From positions 26,578,001-26,642,000 of the forward strand of contig NC_083384.1 in assembly GCF_031755915.1 (NCBI RefSeq): a stretch of DNA of 64,000 nucleotides, given 5' to 3'. The DNA is from Ziziphus jujuba. Its lineage: Eukaryota; Streptophyta; Magnoliopsida; Rosales; Rhamnaceae. The notes below the pieces were generated by a model, which did not search any database, had not been told where the DNA came from, and saw nothing but the letters and a program-made list of their open reading frames with translations. Shown one piece after another: positions 51,538-64,000 of the stretch (position 1 is the first letter of the stretch; each line of letters begins with the position of its first letter). The position numbers and the translations under genes were made by a program.

Positions 51538-53331
51538 CATGTCAAGTAAGCGCAGATTATGAGTATCACTAACAAGCTCACAACCATCGAGATCACCACA
51601 ATAACAATTTTTGTAGTATTCCTTTTCATTTGCATAAATATCAGTCAATTACAACGTCTATGGTTTGTATTTACTTAAAAAGTGGCATAAATTGCAATTG
51701 CAAAGTAAAAATAAAGATTGTATAATAATTAACATGAAATAGAAATGTTGTTTTCTCGACACCATGGAAAACGTAAGGGATGGGAGGTGTTGGAGGTGAA
51801 GACTTGAAACAAGAAGACCGAAAGCAGAAATAGCAAGCGAAGAGCTACTGCCACGCGCCAGCAAGCAGCCGGACAAAACCAACAGCGCTGCAGCACTGGT
51901 GCTGCTGGTTGCGCACTGGTGCCACTTTGGTGCTGTTGCAGACAGAGAAAGCAGTGCCACGGCACTGCCAAGTAAGGCTAAGGCCATGGCATTGCTGTGG
52001 ATTTCCTGACCTCTTTTTTGTTTGTTGATTCGCCCTGGGTTTCATATATATGCAACCCTATGTATTTTATACGGATAAGAGAGAAAAATAACCGCAAAAG
52101 AGAAAGAGAGATTGTCTTCTCCATTGTAAAACCTTCAAACAGGGCCAACCTGGGATTTTAGAAGCCTTAGGCCACTTTATAGGTTAGCGCTTTTTTATAA
52201 ATATTTAAAATAAATGATAAATACAATAAATAAAAATAATATTTTTTTATTAAATTAAAAGAATTCACAATTAAAATATTTATAATTTTATATATATCAA
52301 CATGTTCATTTATGACGCTACCTAAATGGAGATCTGTCATTTGTGAACAATGGGTTGTGGAATGGAGTAGTGTAGCACACGTTAAAAAACAACCCCACTT
52401 TTATAATTAATGCTAAATATTATATTTGATTGAAAGTGGAAGATGACACCAAAATTTAAAAGATAAATAAACTAAAAGGGTAAGGTTCGATAGAGATTTA
52501 TGTGTTTTTATATATCCAAAAAACAAACTTTAATTGTACCAAAATTATAGCTTTATTGGAGGAAAAAAATAATTATGGTTGTAATTTTTTAAAAAAAATT
52601 ATAATATCATTTATAGATATTAATTTCTATTAATAAAAAAAATGTAAAAACATAAAATAATGAAAGGGGTCCTAACCAAAATGGGACCTTATGGCATTGC
52701 ACACTAGGCCTTTGGTTAAGGCCGGCACTGCCTTCAAAGATTGATAGTAAATTTTAAGCTGGTGTGCTCTATGAATGTAAGGATCACACTGACCCAAAAA
52801 ACCATGTTAAAAATTTCTTGTCTCCTTTTATTTTTCAACTTTGTGTTTGCTTGTGTACTTTGATATTATCTTGCTCGATTCTTTGTTACCATTTATATCA
52901 AGATTCTGCAGAAAATTAGTGAGAAAGCCGAATTTTTCCCAACAGGAGGTTTATCTAGAAGAAACTTCTCTGTTACTTATTCACCAATCATGCTCTTTGA
53001 ATGTACTGTGGCACAGAGAAAGTACAGGAACGTACAAAGCAAGGACTATGTTGTTTGATGAATAGGAAACCTATCACCTTGCACTGTTGGTTATGATAAA
53101 GGAATATAAAAACAACGATCAGTCAAAAAAGCACCATAATTACTAGCAACATTGGATAAGATAGCAACAGCTTACAAATATTTTGCACTCATGAAATATT
53201 CAATATATTGGTTTAAGAGACACCAAAATTACTAGCATGATTTGTTGCATCCAAATTACCTTCAGAGATAGTAGAGTTTCACTCGAGGAATGAGGAAGGA
53301 GAAGGTCCCAATTGAGGCGGTTGAGCAGTTA
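51535..53331 (-). pseudogene. Relic of another CRK gene, unit 2
   Basis: Counterpart of the relic in unit 1. The transmembrane exon piece at about 51645-51535 reads MKRNTTKIVIVVISMVVSLL, much like CRK exon 2, but the exon after it is missing. The exon 1 end piece lies at 53331-53261, with its donor altered (tcag/gtaattt retained, preceding bases changed). The hAT-like element (52140-52730) is again between the two pieces. No kinase or DUF26 domain remains. Confidence 0.55.
52140..52730. mobile_element. hAT-like non-autonomous element, unit 2
   Basis: Flanked by exact CCTTCAAA 8-bp duplications (52132-52139 and 52731-52738). Ends are cagggccaacc on the left and, read inward from the right, cagtgccggcc, matching at 8 of 11 positions. 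At 591 bp it is longer than the unit 1 copy; the extra stretch (about 52260-52430) is probably ancestral. There is no transposase frame. Confidence 0.85.
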
Positions 53332-53540
53332 TACAAAGGTTCTAAATATTAATACTTGAAAGTAAAAGCAAAGTGAGTGAGCATACAAAGAGTGAGATTG
53401 CATAGTATAAGTTGTAAGAAGACTACAGCAACCATAATTGATAATACATGCCAATAGTTTGATATGAATCCCTGCAACTTGTGAAGCAGAGAAATCTAGT
53501 TGAACTTTTTCTTTATGTACTTTTTTTTTTTTTTTTATTA

Positions 53541-54215
53541 CATAAGTGGAACAAGTTTAATTATGACAAAGAAAGGCGGCTAAGTTTTTATATTAAATTA
53601 CAAATCTTCTCGAGTCTGATTGGTTCGGAAATATTAGACCAGAATAAACTCCAGCAATAAAATGTGGTTATAGGTTCCTGATAGTCGTTGGAGCACTCCA
53701 TCATCATCTGTGATAGCTGGGATGACTTTTTTCTTTATGTACCTTTTTTTTTTTTTTTTTTTCATTAAGTGGAACAAGTTTAATTATGACAAAGAAAGAT
53801 GGCTAAGTTAACAAGTTTGATTATGACAAAGAAAGGCGGTAAGCTTTTATATTAAATTACAAATCTTCTCGAATCTGATTGGTTCATAATTATTAGACTA
53901 GGTTCCTGATAGTAGTTGGAGCACCACTCCATCATCATCTGTGATAGCTGGGATGACTTTTTTCTTTATGTACTCTTTTTCTTTTCCTTACATAAGTGGA
54001 ACAAGTTTAATTACGACAAAGAAAGATGGCTAAGTTAACAAGTTCAATTATGAGAAAGAAAGGCGGCTAAGTTTTTATATTAAATTACAAATCCTTTAGA
54101 GTCTGATTGGCTCATAATTATTAGACCAGAATAAACTCCAGCAATAAAATGTGGTTATCGATTCCTGATAGTAATTGGAGCACTCCATCATCATCTGTGA
54201 TAGCTGGGATGACTT
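53541..54215. repeat. Threefold local repeat (~235 bp)
   Basis: The motif taagtggaacaagttt recurs near 53541, 53765 and 53993, and agctgggatgactttt near 53716, 53950 and 54203. Between them lies ttttatattaaattacaaat in each copy. Unit 1 has a single copy (about 35350-35530). The last copies are imperfect, and the middle one is shortened. It lies just downstream of CRK copy 2. Non-coding. Confidence 0.7.
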
Positions 54216-54521
54216 TTTAAACAATCTATTTTTTTTTTTTTCTTTACACTTCTGATAAATTTCGGCTATGAACTTTGAATGAACATAAACACTTCGAAAA
54301 TATTATTTATTTATTTATTTATTTTTTTTTTGGTGTCAAAGGTGCTGTATGCATACAAATTTAAAGAAATATTTAACATCAAAATCATAGTTTTACTGGG
54401 AAAACACTTTGTTTATTGTACATGTCCTCAGCACACACAGCAAGAGCAGGAGATTGATATCCCTCGTGACATCTGAACAAGATTAATTCTAGAAGAGAAA
54501 GCATACAACATTTTAACATTT

Positions 54522-58063
<3,542 letters not shown>

Positions 58064-58112
58064 TTTTTACAAGCTGTAGAAGACTGGAAGCATAATATAT
58101 AGGGGGAAAAAA

Positions 58113-58118
<6 letters not shown>

Positions 58119-58148
<30 letters not shown>
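58119..58148. repeat. Poly(G) run of about 30
   Basis: Pure G from 58119 to 58148, about 60 bases upstream of the CRK copy 2 start codon. The unit 1 position has poly(A) instead (39344-39365). A run this long can form stacked quadruplexes and is also a common place for sequencing error. Confidence 0.85.
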
Positions 58149-58149
<1 letters not shown>

Positions 58150-58230
58150 TGGAAGAAGAACAAGTGCAAAACTGAGCCTTCCCTGCGACTGCCGAAGCAA
58201 AAAAAAACACACCCAGTTGACCTTTTTTTT

Positions 58231-58931
58231 TACATTGTTGTTTGACCATGGCAATATTTAATTAAATTATGCTGGCAAATATTTAATTAAATTCATGCAG
58301 TTACATAAGCAAGCTGGTGTTGATTTTTTTATTTTTTTATTTTTGGGTTTTACATTGTTGTTTGATCATGGCAATATTTAATTAAATTATGCTGGCAAAT
58401 ATTTAATTAAATTCATGCAGTTACATAAGCAAGCTGGTGTTGATTTTTTATTATTAATTTTTTTTTTTTTTGGGTTTTAGGTTTTACATTGTTGTTTGAT
58501 CATGGCAATATTTAATTAAATTATGCTGGCAAATATTTAATTAAATTCATGCAGTCACATAAGCAAGCTGGTGTTGATTTTTTTTTTTTTTTTGGTTTTA
58601 CATTGTTGTTTGATCATGGCAATATTTAATTAAATTATGCTGGCAAATATTTAATTAAATTCATGCAGTTACATAAGCAAGCTGGTGTTGATTTTTTTTT
58701 TTTTTTTTTTTTTTTGGTTTTACATTGTTGTTTGATCATGGCAATATTTAATTAAATTATGCTGTCAAATATTTAATTAAATTCATGCAGTTACATAAGC
58801 AAGCTGGTGTTGATTTTTTTTTTTTTTGGTTTTACATTGTTGTTTGATCATGGCAATATTTAATTAAATTATGCTGGCAAATATTTAATTAAATTCATGC
58901 AGTTACATAAGCAAGCTGGTGTTGATTTTTG
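58231..58931. repeat. Six-copy 110-135 bp tandem repeat upstream of CRK copy 2
   Basis: Copies start at 58231, 58351, 58485, 58599, 58721 and 58833. Each runs tacattgttgtttga, catggcaatatttaatt, atgctggcaaatatttaatt, catgcagttacataagc, aagctggtgttgat, then a poly(T) of variable length. The core is nearly identical among copies, so expansion is recent; the poly(T) length makes most of the spacing differences. Unit 1 has one copy (39461-39535). Confidence 0.92.
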
Positions 58932-59680
58932 ACAGAGAAAGGTGGCCCAGAAATCAAGACTTTATGGGGGGATTATCATATAATCATATAAGTATATTAT
59001 TCGAGATGCTGACCTTATAACAATTTTCCAAATGAGCCATGACTTAGGAAATGACTTGGTAGACATAACCAATCACATTGTGCCACGTGTTCAATCAAAT
59101 TGCTTGTGAAATGAAGAAAGCCAAATCCCAGTGTACAGAACTCAAAGTCGTTCTCTCTGTCAACCCTATTAGAATTGTTCATAGGAAATTTTGAAATGAG
59201 TTTAGCATTTGCTGCCAACGGGATTCATACAATAATGGATTTAGCAGAAGTCACATGTATGTATGGATTTATATAGTATTTTTTTTCTGAAACAATAGTA
59301 TAACAAGTTATTTATTGACCGACTTTTTCTAATATATATATATATATATATTTTTGGCTCATGATCACATTGGTTGTTGAGCTTTTGAAGGAGCAAAAAC
59401 AGTTCAGAAAGAAAATAAAAAGTTTTCTTTCTTGTTTGTTTTTAAAGGTGCCATGTGAACCAGGTGTCTTCCCCTGAAAAAAAAAAAAAAAAAAAAGTTG
59501 TTAAAATATACTTAGAAATGTGAGTTGTGTGTGTTCAATTTGCTCCCAAGAAGTAATATAGATGAAGTTCAGCATTTCTTCTTCTGTTTCATTCCATATG
59601 CCATAGGGAATATTCTGTTACATATTGAAGATTTCTTTGAGACTATCATTCACCAGTTTAATGAATGGTTTGCCGATTAA
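58932..59680 (-). promoter_or_regulatory. CRK copy 2 far upstream region
   Basis: Matches 39536-40155 of unit 1, including gacagagaaaggtggcc, a ccacgtgtt motif (about 59083-59091) and tgaatggtttgccgattaa at the end. It includes about 100 bases near 59520-59625 not seen in unit 1. No gene. It ends at the junction with unit 3. Confidence 0.5.
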
Positions 59681-61719
59681 TAAGCTATAGGTTTCTAAAA
59701 ATATATTATTCTTTAGACAATATCCGTGTCATGTGAAAATTGTCTTCTTCCTTGTTTATTTTGAGTCTAATAAGTGTTAGTTTTGATATATATATATATA
59801 TATATATATAATAGGGCCCATTTCTTATAAACTTAAGCTTTTGGATTAGATGGTAACTCAACATATTTATTTAGAGAAGGAAAGATATAGTTAAAGTTAA
59901 TTAAAATTTTTATTAATATAATCTTCCAAAGATACACACTTGGAAAACAACGTAAAGATGTACTGTGTATATCTCTAATGTAGGTTTTGCGAATACTTTA
60001 CTCAACTATATCATTGGGTGCACTGTAGGCAGCAAAAGTCTTGGCAAAGCTGCATATCAAGGGAACCGACAATAGTAGAACGAAAGATGATGGAACAACT
60101 CTACAAAATGGTTCAAGTGAGACTTTCTCTATAAGCAATGAGCCTTATTCTAAAAGTGATTCAAAAAAACCAACTTATGCAACTACATAGTTGATATAGA
60201 TTATAAAAGAGATGGACGTCACAGAAAAATCAATAAATCTCTAGTAGCTAAGCGATATGCACGTGGCCATGAAATACCAAATTCACTGAAGATGGTTATG
60301 TTCTAGCCTCTTCAAGGGAGAGCAAGGAGTGTTTGACAAGATTAGAGTGTGATGTGAATTCAAAGGAAGTAGAACCAAAAGCAGCCAACTTGAATGCAGT
60401 TCAGATAGAAGATGGCAAAAAATTCTCAAGTTTAGAGGGAAGCACTGATGCAATGGAAGTTCATCAAGCAAAGGGGATAATGAATCTAACACCATAGTAG
60501 ATTGTGAGATTCACTGGAAGGACCTGCATTTAAGGGAGGAGATTGGAGAGGGTAAACTTGTGAGCTCAATTTATTTTGTAAATTAGTTCTTGTTTTTCCT
60601 TTTTTTTTTTTTCCGGTTTTGGCTAAGAATCAAAGTATTGTGTTTATAAGACTCTACACATTGCTCATCTGGTATAAGATTTTAGTATTCCGATAGTTAT
60701 TCTTACCTTCAACGATGAAGACTTTTGCGTGGATTCTGGGATATAGGAAACTACGCATGTTTATTAAAGGTCATGGAATCATATTGAGCATACTTTTTCT
60801 TGCCTTACAAGTTCTTGTGCCATTGTTTATCATGGAATTTGGAATGGATCGGTAAATTTAAGCTAAAAGTACCCATTTTCTTAGTTCTTAACCCAAGTAG
60901 TAATGTGGTATCATTTGTTTTAACCTTAAGATAACTTGGCTTCTCTTGAATAGGATGTTGCTATTAAGGTGTACCATGGGAATCAATATACTGAGGGAAT
61001 TCTACAAGACTACCAAAAGGAGGTACTTCAAACTCTCAACTTTAATTTTTTTTCTTTTCCCTAAACAGTATTTGAAAAAGGAAGAAACTTTATCTGGGGA
61101 TCTTACTTGTGTATCCTTCAGATTGATATAATGAAGAGATTGAGACATCCAAATGTATTGTTGTTTGTGCGAGCAGCATATTCACAAGAACGACTAGCCA
61201 TTGTCACAGAGTTCTTACCCAGGTAAAAGGGACTGCATATTTCTCTAAGCCAAGTTAACAGATAATAGTAAGAGTCAATGTTCCAATCAAAGTAGGTTCC
61301 TTTTGTATTGAGTAAAATTATAAAATGCACATGATTTTTTATGCAACTTGGCATCATGGTAAAGAGTAAGAAGCTTTTTTGTGTTAATTAGTCCATAGAT
61401 GGCCTAATATATACGTACATTTATATGATCTTCTCTTTTCATGGGCATTATTCCCAGAACCTTACATTGTGTTTTGTTTGTGTTGCAGGGGAAGCCTTTT
61501 TAGAACACTTCACAAGAACAATCAAGCACGTGATATCAGGCAGCATCTGAGGATGGCCCTTGATGTTGTGAGTCTGTGTTTCTTTTATGCGCTGTCTGTG
61601 TTGGCAACTCAAATTAAACATTAAAATAGATTGTTTTATTCTCAGCTATGCTATATCATAACACATGTTTTTATTTTATTGCAGGCTAGAGATATGAATT
61701 ATTTGCATCATAGATATCC
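59681..61719 (+). pseudogene. PAS-Raf kinase pseudogene, copy 3, truncated
   Basis: Begins inside Raf intron 3 at the unit junction and runs to exon 9, where an LTR-like element starts at 61720. Exon 4 (from about 60031) is broken by several one-base deletions (near 60175, 60283 and 60448). Its acceptor before the glycine-loop exon reads acaag, not acag. The VAIK, HPNVLLF and later exons (about 60955, 61122, 61490) are still recognisable and mostly in frame. The sequence stops before the HRD motif, so no kinase can be made. Confidence 0.85.
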
Positions 61720-64000
61720 TGTCAGGACCCGTCCAAAATTTCTCACCGGAACCCTAGACAAGCCTTGATCCCAGGAAAACTCTACCGGATCCTCCAATGG
61801 AAAATCGGGCAAAATCTCCCCTAAGGGTTGAACTTACCACAATTTTTTTCCTGCACTGAAAATACACTTCTATATACACCACCTTATTCCTCCCATATTA
61901 CTACAATTTAAGTTCCACAACTGGCAGCACTTCAATAACAAATTATACAAAAGGCATATAATGGAATTAATTTAGTAAATAACCAAATAAAATATACCAT
62001 CACAGATTCTCGTCCGCCCACACCACCCACTTAGTGCTGCACATGTCCATTACACTTCAATATCGTGTTAAAAATATGCCAATGCATAACATAGAAAGAA
62101 AGGTAAAACAACATCACATTAACAACAAAATAAAAACAATAACAATGTTTTAATGATACTGGTATTAATGTAACTTGCCCGAGGGCTACCACATAACCAC
62201 ACCTGCCCAAGGGCTATCTCACCTACCCAAAGGCTACCACTTGTCCGAGAACTATTATACTTGCCCGATGGCTATCTTTCTTGCCCATAGGCTGTTATAC
62301 TTATCCAAAGGTATCATATGGTAGTAATATTAATATAATAACATCGATTAAGAATATTGGTAAGAAATTAAATCACAATTAGATAACATAACATAAGTAC
62401 ATAAAAATCATATCTTAAAATCCATAGCATAAAATGAAATATGCATGCTCGTAATGGAGATACGTACGATACCTTCTGACATACTACGTGATCCATGATT
62501 CCAGCTGTTGCCGCACCTTACTACCAATACAAACTAGGGTGGTTGCCTATGTTGGCCATCCGATCCCCTGGACTCGTAGGCAACATGATTATGGGGCTAG
62601 CTCTACATGGACCACATTTGTTCGCCGCCTCCGTATGGTGCGGTATATACAGAATAATATCAAATAATATAACATACAAATATATGTATGAACACACACA
62701 CACACATATATATATATATATGTATATAAAAATATACTTGATGCACCATACTATATACCAGTGATGTCCGAAGGTACCCAGCGTCCCGAGCATCGACTGA
62801 CGGGGGGGTTAAAGAGAGAAACTTGCATACGGTCGCTTCGGCGTCCTGACAGCGCCGCTGCTCAAACCGTCATCCTGGCCATGGAGGGGGACGGCTGATG
62901 TGCATTACATAAAACTTGCCTGCCCTCGGTCCGATGGCAACTCACAAGAGACATTACAACTTGCGCACTTATCATAATCACATATACAGTACAGAACACC
63001 GGTACGTGTATGGGTGCATCTAAAATAAATAACCATATTTATTATTAAAATACCAAATTTTTTCCAATATTCACCGTGGGAATTATACCATTTTTTAAAA
63101 TTCACCATCCCATATCTTTCTTAATTAACACCAGCATAAATCCACCGATAATAATATACAAATAATTTTTTTTCTCCAATCATAAAATCAATTAAATAAT
63201 ATTCCAAGGGCATAATTATATAATTTGAAACCACCAAACTTAACCAATATTTTCCTCGAAATATTTAAAAGCAAATCATGCCCAAAAATAATATTAAAAT
63301 CCAAATACACTTAATTAAATGAAAACACCTTACTCATACGAAATGAATACAATTAAATCACAATAATAAAAATCAAGAATTCCTTAATAAACCAAATTTC
63401 CATTTAACATCAATAAACATAATAAAATTTAAATCATAATTTCAGAAAATTAGTTTCTTCCACAATAATTCAATTCAACACAATTTGGCATTTTCAATAT
63501 AAATAATAACTTAGTTAAATATCCAACACATAAAATTCATTCTTCAAATATTTAATTAACACAAAATATACTTAATTCAACAACCCAAAGTATAAATATG
63601 AGGCAATATATACACTAAATCAACATACTTAGCATCATAAATTTACATAGCAGTTTCTCAAATATTAAACACATATGATCTAATTAATTCTATAAAACGA
63701 ATATGTTTAAATCACATTAAAATAACACATTAAAATCAAATAACAATATCTCTTAAAATTTAAACATATATGATATACTTCAAAATTTTGAATGATATAA
63801 AATACATATGTATAAATGTCTTGATGCACACAAGTACATAGATATATATATATTCACACACACACATATATATCCACATATATATAATTAGGTATTTTCA
63901 TATAACATCACACATCTCCATATATATATATATATATATATATTCATATGTTTACCGTATATGTGTATATATACATATATACGGAAATTCTATGGTGAGG
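61720..64000. mobile_element. LTR-like retroelement sequence truncating Raf copy 3
   Basis: Starts TGTCAGGACCCGTCC immediately after Raf exon 9 sequence, a TG-initial border of the kind found at LTR ends. The following 2.3 kb has GC-rich blocks (tcaccggaaccctag, gcatcgactgacggg) within AT-rich DNA, a short tandem repeat (62175-62312) and (TA)n/(CA)n tracts. No open coding region, primer site or second border is visible before the window ends, so a long LTR or a partial element is equally possible. Confidence 0.55.
62175..62312. repeat. ~21-bp minisatellite inside the LTR-like sequence
   Basis: About seven degenerate units of the form cttgcccgagggctaccac, with ctgcccaagggctatctc, ctacccaaaggctaccac, ttgtccgagaactattat, cttgcccgatggctatc, cttgcccataggctgtta and cttatccaaagg. 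The core is gcccnagggcta. Confidence 0.75.

Noticed and set aside
58067..58254. Proline- or phenylalanine-rich frames upstream of CRK copy 2
   Set aside because: Arise from translating the poly(G) and poly(T) runs; the counterpart in unit 1 does not keep them.
62160..62330. Regular spacing that resembles a CRISPR-like array
   Set aside because: The units are short (about 21 bp), contiguous without spacers and degenerate; this is a minisatellite in plant nuclear DNA.

Overview
The window is AT-rich nuclear DNA from a flowering plant, most likely a eudicot. The signs are split genes with short exons and AT-rich introns, a plant-type PAS-Raf kinase, plant-only DUF26 receptor kinases, copia and chromodomain-gypsy retroelements, a TRIM, and abundant (TA)n and poly(A/T). 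The species is not identified. A woody rosid is a guess from the look of the LTRs.

Region 1 (1-4.2 kb) is retroelement debris: a decayed copia reverse-transcriptase/RNase H stretch on +, the 5' part of a second copia element on -, and one clean LTR-shaped unit (3576-4033). Region 2 (4.2-26 kb) is a low-gene tract built from two duplicated blocks in the order A-B-A'-(7.4 kb)-B'. A carries a tiny lysine-rich gene (broken in A, open in A'). B carries the start of an LTR element. The 7.4 kb between A' and B' holds exon-like pieces of an unrecognised minus-strand gene.

Region 3 (26.0-61.7 kb) is the gene-bearing part. An apparently intact 14-exon PAS-domain Raf-like MAPKKK gene (26732-32610, +) is followed by a cysteine-rich receptor-like kinase (CRK) gene (39303-35762, -). 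A unit of about 10.7 kb, from Raf intron 3 to the far upstream side of the CRK, has been copied in tandem. Unit 2 (42.9-59.7 kb) holds a dead promoterless Raf copy, a gypsy element with a TRIM nested in it, and a second near-complete CRK gene (58063-54522). Unit 3 (59.7-61.7 kb) holds a third dead Raf copy cut off by an LTR. Each full unit also carries relics of another CRK gene and a hAT-like element with an 8-bp target duplication. Because the duplication starts inside a Raf intron, only the first Raf copy has a promoter and PAS exons. Each CRK copy kept its whole gene and upstream flank, so the event multiplied the receptor kinase and produced dead Raf 3' halves.

Region 4 (61.7-64 kb) is the LTR-like element that truncates Raf copy 3.

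No rRNA, tRNA, CRISPR or prokaryotic features were seen, and I found no convincing previously undescribed system. The most informative content is the layered history of the Raf-CRK tandem array.
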